DNA of 64,000 bases from contig JAJZJQ010000005.1 in assembly GCA_021851065.1 (NCBI GenBank), forward strand, positions 1 through 64,000, given 5' to 3'. This document shows positions 9,485 through 18,112 of this stretch, in pieces (position 1 is the stretch's first letter; each line of letters starts with the position of its first letter). The notes under the pieces were generated by a model that was given only the letters and a program-made list of their open reading frames with translations, did no database searches and was not told the DNA's origin. The DNA is from Microcaldota archaeon (GTDB lineage Archaea > Micrarchaeota > Micrarchaeia > Micrarchaeales > CABMGC01). Position numbers and translations under genes: made by a program.

Positions 9485-10808
9485 GTGACATCCTCCCACA
9501 ACTGAAGTCTGTGGGCTTCCAATGGTGCTTTTTGATTGGTCATCGTGAAGCACCAAGTATAGTTCCTGATTCAGCGGCATCCGCCTTCATGTGCGAAGGT
9601 CTTACAATGTCTCCAGAGGCGTGACTTCCCGAATGTCCTTCGGTAGCTCGTTTGAGTATGTTCTTTGCCGCATTCAGGTCCCTGTCCATTGACATTGCGC
9701 ACCTTTGGCAGCCGAATGTCCTTTCTGATAGGGGCATTTCCTGAATGTTTCCACATCCACTGCATGTCTTTGAGGTGTTGTTAGGGTTCACCCCCAATGC
9801 CACGCAACCGGCACTCTCAGCCTTGTATTGCAGCATTTGGGCGAAGTTTCCCCATGAGGATTCGCTGATGGATTTAGCAAGATGGTGATTTTTCACCATG
9901 TTTGCGACTTTGAGTTCCTCGTATGCTATGAATGAGTATGAATTCACAAGATTATGGGAGATTTTGTGGAGGCGGTCTTCCCTGATTCTTGATACGTGTT
10001 CAGAGTATTTTGCAAACCTGCGTATTGCTCTTTTCCTATTTGCGCTTCCCTTTTTCTTCCGTGAAATCCTTTGCTGAAGACGTTTCAGGGATTTTCTTTG
10101 CAGTCCTGAGATTTCGGCATTCTGGAAGACTTTGCCATCTGAAAGAGTTGCGTAGTTTGCAATCCCCAAGTCTATTCCGACTGGCTGTTTTCCGTTTGTG
10201 AATGGAAATATGTCTTCCTTTTCAGCAGATATGGTTACATACCATTCGTCTGATTTTGTCTTCTTTATTGATAGGGTCTTTATCCTGCCCTCAATTTTTC
10301 TGTGGTTCACAAAATTTATCCTGCCTATCTTTGATAGTTCAACCCTCTTGCGTTCAGTCCTGAATCCCGATTGCGGATATGTCAATGATGAAACGAACTT
10401 CCTGAAACGCGGGAATCCGACTTTTTGCCTTTTACCGTTGCGTTTTTCCTTTGCCCTTCTGAAGAAGTTTTTGTATGCCTTTGAAAGCCTGTCAGGCACA
10501 TTCTGCAATACCTGTGAATAGACGTCATTGTATTCTGGATGCTCCTTCTTGAACTTAGTAATCCATTTTATCATATCGTATCTGGTGAAGGTCTTGCCAT
10601 TATCTTTGAAGTGCTGTTTTGCCTTCTCAAGGAGATGGTTGTAGAGTTCCTTGCACAGATACATCTGCAGATTAAGAATAGCCTTTTGTTCTTTTGAAGG
10701 ATACGCCCTGAATTTGTATGTTGTTTTCACGATGGCCATATTTACTACTTCATTAAGATTTATACGCATTCGCTTTCATCCCACGATTGGAAATCGTAGG
10801 TTTTCCCG
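9485..10808 (-). mobile_element. IS1341-type (tnpB-only) element of the IS200/IS605 family
   Basis: Right-end hairpin CCCACAGACTTCAGTTGTGGGAGGATGTCAC (minus strand) at ~9485-9515; left-end hairpin CCTACGATTTCCAATCGTGGG at ~10779-10802. Exact ends approximate. Confidence 0.7.
9540..10739 (-). CDS. tnpB: IS605 OrfB / TnpB RNA-guided nuclease family protein
   Basis: VGIDLGIANYATLSDG (RuvC-I), SFIAYEELKVANM (RuvC-II), CSGCGNIQ...CQRCAMSMDRDLNAAKNIL (zinc ribbon plus RuvC-III). Confidence 0.93.
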   Translation of the reverse strand: MAIVKTTYKFRAYPSKEQKAILNLQMYLCKELYNHLLEKAKQHFKDNGKTFTRYDMIKWITKFKKEHPEYNDVYSQVLQNVPDRLSKAYKNFFRRAKEKRNGKRQKVGFPRFRKFVSSLTYPQSGFRTERKRVELSKIGRINFVNHRKIEGRIKTLSIKKTKSDEWYVTISAEKEDIFPFTNGKQPVGIDLGIANYATLSDGKVFQNAEISGLQRKSLKRLQQRISRKKKGSANRKRAIRRFAKYSEHVSRIREDRLHKISHNLVNSYSFIAYEELKVANMVKNHHLAKSISESSWGNFAQMLQYKAESAGCVALGVNPNNTSKTCSGCGNIQEMPLSERTFGCQRCAMSMDRDLNAAKNILKRATEGHSGSHASGDIVRPSHMKADAAESGTILGASR

Positions 10809-10865
10809 CTATGAACCTATAAAGCTGGCCATCATGGGCATGCGGCCCTTACGACGCAATGCAGG

Positions 10866-12128
10866 TCATATCCTGTACCTGAGCAGTGCGCCTATCCCGG
10901 TAAACCCCATGAGGAACTCCTTGCCGTACGAACTCTCGCCAGATACGAACACAGTATCTGCGCCGCTGCCGTCCGCAAGCGCTATGAGCTCCTCTATATG
11001 GTCTACCCCCTGGTCCGCAGTGCTGTACAGGCCGCCGTCGGTTTCGTGCTTCCTCTCAGGCTCCGGGTCGGCATTGCTATTTATTGCCACTTTCTTATTT
11101 ATGAAGTCGCTGTCCTTCTCGGTATCCTTCTGCCACAGTATAAGGTGCTTCTCGTCGCCGCATACGCTGCACTTCCTCTTTATTATAGTGTCTATCCTGC
11201 TGCTTATTATAAGCGTCGCGACCTGGTTCTTCTCAAGAGCTGCCCTGGTATTCTTGTATCCGTGCACAGTCATGCCTCCGGCCCTCACCTCCTGCATGAA
11301 CCTCTCAAGCACCTTGCGCTCCTGGAAAGCCTCCTGCTCCTTGAGCAGATCTGCCGCCTTCTCCACCAGCTCGTGCAGCCCGTATTCGTCAGTGTATCCG
11401 ACGTCGTACATGCCCAGTATCTTGAGCTGGTAGTTCAGCGTGTTGTGCTTTGCGAATCCCTCCTTTGCTGGTCCTGGCCCGCCCAGTATGACTCCCTTTA
11501 TCTTGGGGCTGCTCTGCTCGAAAGCGGCGTTGGCTATGTCTGAGACCCGTGTGTGGTACTCGCCTATGCTCTCCTCTATTATTCGCTGGTAGCGCTGCGC
11601 GCTCTGCCCGCCCTTTCTCACCTTGGCATGCACCATTGAATTGAGCTTCTTTATGACCTGTATGTGGGAGCCCTTGAGCGTTGCTATTGTAGCCTCCCTG
11701 CCATCCAGCACTATTAGAAGGTATGTATCCTTTGAGCCCACTATATCCTCTATGGGCTCTAGCAGGAAAGTTGAGTCGCAGCGGTATATGTTAACCTTTA
11801 AGGGCAGCGGAGGCTCTATGGAAAACAGCTCTATATCGACCTTCCCGGAATTGTCCGACACATTGCCGGAGAATATGGCAAGGCCGTTCTTTGGCGTCTC
11901 CCTGAAGAGCTTTAGGTACTGCATTATCTTGTCCAGTGCGCTCTGAACATTGGTGCGCACCGACTTTGACTTTATGTTGCCAGACTGGCTGTGCTCCTCC
12001 CTGAGCCTGCCTACCTCCTCGGCCAGGTTGAACCCCGCCGGTATGTACACCGAGATCAGCTCCGTGCCGTAGCCTCGGACCGACTTGAGCCTCTTTATCT
12101 CCCTGAACATGTTGTACTCTTTTTTCAT
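10866..12128 (-). CDS. prf1: Peptide chain release factor aRF1
   Basis: eRF1-like core LKSVRGYGTELISVYIP...SIRTNVQSAL-type; GGPGPAKEGF in place of the canonical GGxGPTK region. Confidence 0.92.
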   Translation of the reverse strand: MKKEYNMFREIKRLKSVRGYGTELISVYIPAGFNLAEEVGRLREEHSQSGNIKSKSVRTNVQSALDKIMQYLKLFRETPKNGLAIFSGNVSDNSGKVDIELFSIEPPLPLKVNIYRCDSTFLLEPIEDIVGSKDTYLLIVLDGREATIATLKGSHIQVIKKLNSMVHAKVRKGGQSAQRYQRIIEESIGEYHTRVSDIANAAFEQSSPKIKGVILGGPGPAKEGFAKHNTLNYQLKILGMYDVGYTDEYGLHELVEKAADLLKEQEAFQERKVLERFMQEVRAGGMTVHGYKNTRAALEKNQVATLIISSRIDTIIKRKCSVCGDEKHLILWQKDTEKDSDFINKKVAINSNADPEPERKHETDGGLYSTADQGVDHIEELIALADGSGADTVFVSGESSYGKEFLMGFTGIGALLRYRI

Positions 12129-12130
12129 AG

Positions 12131-12811
12131 TCACAACTTGGTAATATCTAGTTGCCTGGTACTATATGAGATTATCCTTTCAAGCGCTGAATATATTGAT
12201 TTGCCGGCTCTTTTGCCGCCATTGTCTATGTGCATGGAGGTTATGCCCATCTTCCTGGCCTGCCTTACGTTGTACATCCTGTCATCGAGAAATATCATGC
12301 TGTTTTTTGTTATGCCAAATTTTCTCATAAGGGCCCTGAACGCACAAGGCTCTGGTTTTATGCAACCATCCATCAGCTCCGGAGACATCACCATGTCCAT
12401 TGTAATGATGCCGCCAAGGCCAAGGGCCTTTATTGTGCGGCCAACCCAGATCCTCTTGGAGTTTGTAAACAGCACTATCCTGTAATTCTTTGCAAGGATG
12501 CTGATCAGGCTTACAAGCTTTCTGTCCCTTTTTATGCCGGCCTCCCCAGGATTTCCGTCAAGCACGTAATCCTCGAATTCTTCCCGGTCAATGCCGTAGT
12601 CTTTGCCCAGCAGCCTTGAAATGCTTAGCATCCTTCCCTGGATGATGAGTCTGGCGATATGGCTGCGGTGGCTGTGCGACATGCGCTTTAGCAGTCCGCT
12701 ATCCTTGAGGAAGCGGTTTGCCCTTATTGCGCAAAGTCTGTCTGCACGCACCTCGCTGTCATGCTTGTAAAGAGTGCTGTCAAGGTCTATGACCAGTGTT
12801 ATTGCTTTCAT
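12131..12811 (-). CDS. HAD-superfamily hydrolase
   Basis: VIDLDSTLYKHD, IVLFTNSKR, MIFLDDRMYNVRQARKMGI motifs. Confidence 0.85.
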   Translation of the reverse strand: MKAITLVIDLDSTLYKHDSEVRADRLCAIRANRFLKDSGLLKRMSHSHRSHIARLIIQGRMLSISRLLGKDYGIDREEFEDYVLDGNPGEAGIKRDRKLVSLISILAKNYRIVLFTNSKRIWVGRTIKALGLGGIITMDMVMSPELMDGCIKPEPCAFRALMRKFGITKNSMIFLDDRMYNVRQARKMGITSMHIDNGGKRAGKSIYSALERIISYSTRQLDITKL

Positions 12812-12820
12812 TGCTGCGCC

Positions 12821-14128
12821 TTATGCTATCCTGCTCTTGCCCATGTACGGCACGAGCACATCAGGAACCGTAATAGAGCCGTCATCGTTTGAGTAGTTCT
12901 CTGCTATTGCAACAAGCATCCTCTCTATGGATCCGCTAACAGTGGAATTTAAGGTATATGCGTACTTTCTCTCTCCTCCCTCGTCATATCTTATCCCAAG
13001 GCGCAGCGACTGCCAGTCGGTGCAGTTTGAGCATGATATCAGCTCGCGGTACTTGCCGGTTGAGGGCATGTGCACTTCAAGATCAAGCTTCTTGGCTGCC
13101 ACAGTGCCTATATCCCCGGTGCATATGTCCACCACCCTGTAAGGCAGCTTTAGCATCTTGAATATGCTTTCGGCATTGCCCATCATCTCGTCGAAGAGTT
13201 TCCATGAGTCTTCAGGCCTTGACACCACAAACTGCTCGACCTTGTAGAACTGGTGCACCCTGAATATGCCCTTGGTGTCCTTTCCGTGAGCGCCTGCCTC
13301 CCTCCTGAAGTTGGGGCTTATGCCCACTAGCCTTAGCGGAAGGTCCTTTGGAGCAAGTACGCTATCGGATACAAGCGCTGCCATGGCATGCTCGGATGTG
13401 CTTATCAGGAACAGGTCGTCATCAGTGCGCTCAAGATCCTTATTGCCATCGGCCTCCTTCGGATCTGTGACTTTGTAGAGGACCTCCTCGAAGTCCCCCA
13501 GGGCCGTTGCGCCGCTGTAGTATTTCTTGCGCAGCATGAGGGGCGGGGCTATTGGAAGATAGCCTTTCTTCACCATCACATCAAGGGAGAACCGTATGAG
13601 AGACTGCTCGAGCATCACTAGGTCCCCTTTCAGGTAGTAAAACCTGGACCCTGCAACCTCTGCCGCCTTCTCTACGTCGAGCAGGCCCAGGCCTTTTAGT
13701 ATGTCCACGTGGTTCTTTGATGCCCTGGCGCGTATTGTGCCCCATTTCCTGACTTCCACGTTCTGCGAGTCGTCCTTGCCCTGCGGCACGGAGCGGTCAA
13801 GCGTGTTTGGCATATTCATAAGAAGGGATGTTATCCGGTCATGGTATCGCGGCAGCTGCGCCTCTATACCATCTATCTTCGCCTTCAGTGCAGCAAGCTC
13901 TCCTATCTCCTTTTCTGCATCCTTCTTGGACTTCTTGAGTTCGGATACGGTAAGGCTGCCCTTATTACGCTGCGCCCTTAGGTCCTGAAGCTCCTTCTCG
14001 AGCTTCTTTGCCTTCTCATCAAGCTCCAGCAGCTCATCGATGGGATAATCGCTCTTGCGCTTTGCCATCGACTCCCGTATGGCCCCCAGATTGTCCTTGA
14101 TGTATCTTGTGGTTATCATAGGCCACAC
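12821..14128 (-). CDS. serS: Seryl-tRNA synthetase
   Basis: Class II motifs FRREAGAHGKDTKGIFRVHQFYKVEQFV and N-terminal coiled coil. Confidence 0.95.
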   Translation of the reverse strand: MWPMITTRYIKDNLGAIRESMAKRKSDYPIDELLELDEKAKKLEKELQDLRAQRNKGSLTVSELKKSKKDAEKEIGELAALKAKIDGIEAQLPRYHDRITSLLMNMPNTLDRSVPQGKDDSQNVEVRKWGTIRARASKNHVDILKGLGLLDVEKAAEVAGSRFYYLKGDLVMLEQSLIRFSLDVMVKKGYLPIAPPLMLRKKYYSGATALGDFEEVLYKVTDPKEADGNKDLERTDDDLFLISTSEHAMAALVSDSVLAPKDLPLRLVGISPNFRREAGAHGKDTKGIFRVHQFYKVEQFVVSRPEDSWKLFDEMMGNAESIFKMLKLPYRVVDICTGDIGTVAAKKLDLEVHMPSTGKYRELISCSNCTDWQSLRLGIRYDEGGERKYAYTLNSTVSGSIERMLVAIAENYSNDDGSITVPDVLVPYMGKSRIA

Positions 14129-14186
14129 CCATAGAGGATAATATCGATATAGCTTAATATATAACTATCAGGGTATATGCTACTGT

Positions 14187-14273
14187 GCAGGGGTGGCAGA
14201 GCCTGGCCAAATGCGACGGGCTTAGGACCCGCTTCCTTTAGAGGATGCAAGAGTTCAAATCTCTTCCCCTGCA
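14187..14273 (+). tRNA. tRNA-Leu (UAG anticodon)
   Basis: Acceptor GCAGGGG/CCCCTGC, discriminator A, long variable arm, anticodon loop CTTAGGA, T-arm GAGTTCAAATCTC. Confidence 0.9.
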
Positions 14274-14372
14274 TATAACTCTAAGGAGCGTGCAACAACG
14301 TAAGAGTTTATGATTCTACCGCTTCATGAGCGACCTATCCACTACATCCTTCATGTAATTGAAATAGATGAG

Positions 14373-14394
14373 AAAAGGGGCTTTGGCCCCTTTT
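14373..14394. repeat. Perfect hairpin near the left end of the island
   Basis: AAAAGGGGC-TTTG-GCCCCTTTT. Confidence 0.75.
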
Positions 14395-14399
14395 GAACC

Positions 14400-15060
14400 C
14401 CCAGCACTAGGGTTTCCTCCCCCGACTACGTCGGTGGTATCTCACCCCTCGCTGCAGTTTCAATTGAACTGCAACTTTGTCTGTTTACCCTCTTCTCTGC
14501 CTGGCATGAACGGTTCATACGAGACATCCTGCCCCCTGATGTAGTTCTGTCTGATGTTCTGCCCTACCGGCCCGACACTTGTTCCTGTAGGCTGTCCACC
14601 CCAGAATTCTTTGCGAGGATTCGCTTTATGAAGTTCGGCATCTCTTTGAAGACTTTCGATGCAGAGTGTGATTTCAGAATCTGCCTCACCTGTTGCATTG
14701 AAAGGTTTGCAGGTACATTTACCATCATGTGTATGTGTGCATAGTCATCTCCGAAAGCGAATTCCTTTATCTTGACGCCAAATTGCACTTCCACTTCTCG
14801 GAAAGCATCTGCAACAACTTTCTGCGTCTTCGGATTCCTGAAGACCTTGAATCGGTACTTTGATACCAACACAATGTGTTGAAAATTGTACACCCAGTCC
14901 AATTCATTTTTATTCTTTGCATACGCTAAGCTAACCATTGTTTCACTTCGGCGCGACGAACATCACGTCGCGTCACTATTTTTCATCTGAAAATGCGTAT
15001 ATTTGTTGCAGGATTAGGTAAGCACCCCCGACGAGGTCGGGGGAAAGCTCTCACTTATTC
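14400..15060 (-). mobile_element. IS200-like element (tnpA only), ends approximate
   Basis: TnpA flanked by related hairpins: CCCCCGACTACGTCGGTGG (~14419-14437) and CCCCCGACGAGGTCGGGGG (~15024-15043). Confidence 0.65.
14460..14938 (-). pseudogene. tnpA: IS200/IS605 TnpA (HUH Y1 transposase) split by a -1 frameshift
   Basis: Frame 1 has YAHIHMMV (HUH). After ...KRILAKN the -1 frame continues EFWGGQPTGTSVGPVGQNIRQNYIRGQDVSYEPFMPGREEGKQTKLQFN*, which holds the catalytic Tyr region. Confidence 0.85.
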
Positions 15061-15258
15061 TTTCAGACTCAAATGCCTCAGTCGGTTTGTCGTGAGAAAC
15101 AAATTTCGGGATCGTACAACTTTATCAATGGGAAGAAAGCCTTTTATACCACCTTTGCGCATGGATTAACGGGTGGAACAGTGCTCTCTTCGGCATATTA
15201 AGCGTAAGTATATGTGGATTTGATTTATTCAATGCGCTTCCACGCGCACCTTGTTATT

Positions 15259-16644
15259 TTACTCGTAGTTGGCCAATTCTTTGGGCCTGAGCTTGCCCGA
15301 TTCCACAAGAAGCCTGTGCTGCCTTGAATGGTCGTTGTCGAACCTCCTGCTGCACAGCGAGCCGACCATTATTTTTGTAATTACAGTGGAAGTCACTGTG
15401 CTGCCTTCCAGCTCCTTTGTTATCCGCTCAGCCACGTCATCTATGCCTTTATCGCTAGTTAGCTGCTGGAACAAAACCGTGCCCTCTGGAGCGCCTATAT
15501 TTCCTGTTAGTAGGTACTTGTTTGCTATCTGTCCTTGTTCAATTATGTCCATGAGAAATTTATACCTGTTCTCCTCGACCTGTTTTTCGTATATGTTTGC
15601 AATATGAAGCATTCCTATATACTGCGATTGAAGATCTGGGATTGCTATTGTTGGCCTCACAATAACACCTCTTGACTTCAGGTCGTGGTATGCGTATCTC
15701 GCCGATCCGCTGGCAAGCGCGTATTTCCTGTCTATCTCAGAAAAGCTGGCTGTGCTGTTGGCATTCAGTTCTTTGAGAATGGCAAATTCCCTGCGCATTA
15801 GAATGCCGCCAGATTTATAGCTGCGTTTCCTAGCCTTTTCTATAGTCTTAAGCGTTGCGTCTATAAACTCGTTTCTCAATGGCACGAAGGAATATGTCAT
15901 GCCTATAGGCACAAGATTCCACAGCATCCCATGTTTTCCGAGTTCAGTATTTATCATGAGGCTCCTAAAGTCCTCTATCACTTTGACTGTGTCCGTAGTG
16001 TCAAGCAGGTATGCCACAATATCATATTCTCCTTTTGTCCTGGCTGCAAACTGCACCATGGGGTTTCGTACGAATGCACTCTCGATCTCCGTCTGGCTCG
16101 GCGCCTTCCCTTCGAATCTTATCAACAAAAGATAAGGTATGTATCCAAGGCTGGACAGGTCCAGTTCCAGTATGTATTTGAGCCCCAGCTGCTTCTCAAG
16201 GTTGCCTATCCTATTATATGCTGTCTGCTTGTCGATTCCTGATATCCTTGCCGCTTTTGCTATAGATATCCTCGCATTCATGCTTAATGCAGTCAGGAGC
16301 CTAAGATCTGAGCCCTTTGTTGGCATGTTTGTTTTCTGTTGTGCATCGAGTTCTTGGCCATGCTGCCTGTGCCATATTATCTCGCCTCCGCGTTCAGTGA
16401 TAAGTGCAGCGGCATTGTCTATGTCATCAGTTGCAGAAAGCTTCTTCTTTACGAATACTCCTTCATCATTTATCCTCCCCAGATATTCTGCTTTGGTTAC
16501 GGTGCGTTTTTTGTCGCTGTGCCAGACGCTGGTATGCCTGTATACATAGTACCTGCCGTTCAGTTTCTTGAGCACTATATAAAACGGGTAGTGCCTCTTC
16601 AGCTCCTCGAATCTTTCCCGTACCTTGATTGGGTCGCCCTCCAT
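15259..16644 (-). CDS. Lrp/AsnC-like transcriptional regulator with an N-terminal transposase-like (YYVY...EYLGRI) domain
   Basis: LLTALSMNARISIAKAARISGIDKQTAYNRIGNLEKQLGLKYILELDLSSLGY HTH/Lrp pattern; paralogue at 58132-59529. Confidence 0.7.
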   Translation of the reverse strand: MEGDPIKVRERFEELKRHYPFYIVLKKLNGRYYVYRHTSVWHSDKKRTVTKAEYLGRINDEGVFVKKKLSATDDIDNAAALITERGGEIIWHRQHGQELDAQQKTNMPTKGSDLRLLTALSMNARISIAKAARISGIDKQTAYNRIGNLEKQLGLKYILELDLSSLGYIPYLLLIRFEGKAPSQTEIESAFVRNPMVQFAARTKGEYDIVAYLLDTTDTVKVIEDFRSLMINTELGKHGMLWNLVPIGMTYSFVPLRNEFIDATLKTIEKARKRSYKSGGILMRREFAILKELNANSTASFSEIDRKYALASGSARYAYHDLKSRGVIVRPTIAIPDLQSQYIGMLHIANIYEKQVEENRYKFLMDIIEQGQIANKYLLTGNIGAPEGTVLFQQLTSDKGIDDVAERITKELEGSTVTSTVITKIMVGSLCSRRFDNDHSRQHRLLVESGKLRPKELANYE

Positions 16645-16688
16645 GCTTACATACTATATAACATTTAATCAGATATTTAAATTAGATG

Positions 16689-16778
16689 GTATTTATCACG
16701 TTGTAAATAACATCTGTTTTAATACATTTATCATAAAATGATAGACACGTATTGTTTTTTTGTCTGATTTTATCAGAA
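16689..16778. promoter_or_regulatory. Two related 15-bp palindromes in the divergent intergenic region (candidate operators)
   Basis: TATCAT-AAA-ATGATA at 16729-16743 and TCTGAT-TTT-ATCAGA at 16763-16777; weaker TATTTA-N8-TAAATA at 16690-16709. Confidence 0.5.
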
Positions 16779-16966
16779 ATACCGAGATGACACTTAAATA
16801 AAAGCCCTGCTATAACACTCTTCACGGGTCTTGGGGATATGATGGATCTGGACAAACGGATTATTTTGTTCGTCTCGTTCTTAGCTGGCCGCATGCCCAT
16901 CCCAATGCTGGCAGCTCCAGCCTATTCCCACCCATCCCGCTTGAACTGAGATGATTGGGTCAGTGT

Positions 16967-18112
16967 ATGAAAACAAAAGGAATACAGGCAGCGCAGATGC
17001 ATGGAATTGATTTGAAGTTCATGGAGGCCGCCATGGAGGAGGCGCGAAAGAGCATGACGGAAGGTGGAATACCTATAGGCGCTATACTGGTAAAAGATGG
17101 TGCGATAATCGGCAGAGGGCACAATATGCGCATACAGACAGGCAACCGCATGGCCCATGCAGAGATAGACTGCCTTGAGGATGCGATAAGGTCTGCGGGC
17201 AAGCAGGCCGTTGAAGGCTCCACATTATACTCGACGCTTATGCCGTGCCACATGTGCGCCGGAGCGGTAGTCCACTACGGTGTAGGAAACGTAGTCGGTG
17301 CAGAGAACCAGACCTTCCCAACCGGCGAGCGGATACTGCAGACAGAGGGCGTGAGAACCATAAACCTTGAGCTGGAGGAATACCAGCTAATGCTCCAGGG
17401 ATACGTTGACGGGCACCAGGAGCACTGGCAAGGCGGTGAAACTGGAATCAAATCGCTAAGGCGCAAGGACAGCGCGACTCTAGGGGCAAACTGGGCTCTT
17501 ATAGAGCACGAGCTACAGCGGCTGGTAACACGGCTGCATGCCGAGCTAGGCTGGTTCGATGACGAGAGCGTTGCAAACACCCCACGGATGGTGGCAGGAT
17601 TCTACAGGGAACTCTACGAAGAGCATGCTGGGGATCTTCGCGTCACGCAGTTTGATGGGCCTGCATCAAAGCGCGGCACACTGATAACTCAAAGCAGAAT
17701 AAAGACGTATTCAATATGCATACACCACATGCTTCCTTTCGAGTGCAACGTAAGCATAGGCTATGTTCCTGAAAACGGAAGGGTGATAGGGCTGTCCAAG
17801 CTATCAAGAGTTGCTGCAAAGTTTGCAAGCAAGCCTACCATGCAGGAGCGCATGACGCAGGATATAGTAGATTTCCTGCAGGGAGAACTCAAGCCGTCGT
17901 TTGTCATATGCCTGGCAGAAGGCATACACCACTGCTCCGTGATAAGGGGAGTGTGCCAGCAGAGCGCCACATTCACGACTTCTGCAATGAACTGGAACCA
18001 TGAGAAGCTGGGAGAAGCCGATGCCGACCGCCTGAAAGAGGAATTCCTTGTAACCATAAGATACGCCAATGGTGGAATCTATGACCGTGAAAACAAGACA
18101 GACAGGACATAA
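16967..18112 (+). CDS. Fusion of FCY1-like cytosine/nucleoside deaminase and GTP cyclohydrolase I
   Basis: N-terminal HAEID and PCHMCAGAVV; C-terminal TPRMVAGFYRELYE, SICIHHMLPFECNVSIGYVP, GLSKLSRVAAKFA, QERMTQDI, HHCSVIRGV. Confidence 0.85.
   Translation: MKTKGIQAAQMHGIDLKFMEAAMEEARKSMTEGGIPIGAILVKDGAIIGRGHNMRIQTGNRMAHAEIDCLEDAIRSAGKQAVEGSTLYSTLMPCHMCAGAVVHYGVGNVVGAENQTFPTGERILQTEGVRTINLELEEYQLMLQGYVDGHQEHWQGGETGIKSLRRKDSATLGANWALIEHELQRLVTRLHAELGWFDDESVANTPRMVAGFYRELYEEHAGDLRVTQFDGPASKRGTLITQSRIKTYSICIHHMLPFECNVSIGYVPENGRVIGLSKLSRVAAKFASKPTMQERMTQDIVDFLQGELKPSFVICLAEGIHHCSVIRGVCQQSATFTTSAMNWNHEKLGEADADRLKEEFLVTIRYANGGIYDRENKTDRT

Noticed and set aside
16955-16966. TTG start for the deaminase-FolE gene
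   Set aside because: ATG at 16967 is in frame and gives a normal N-terminus.
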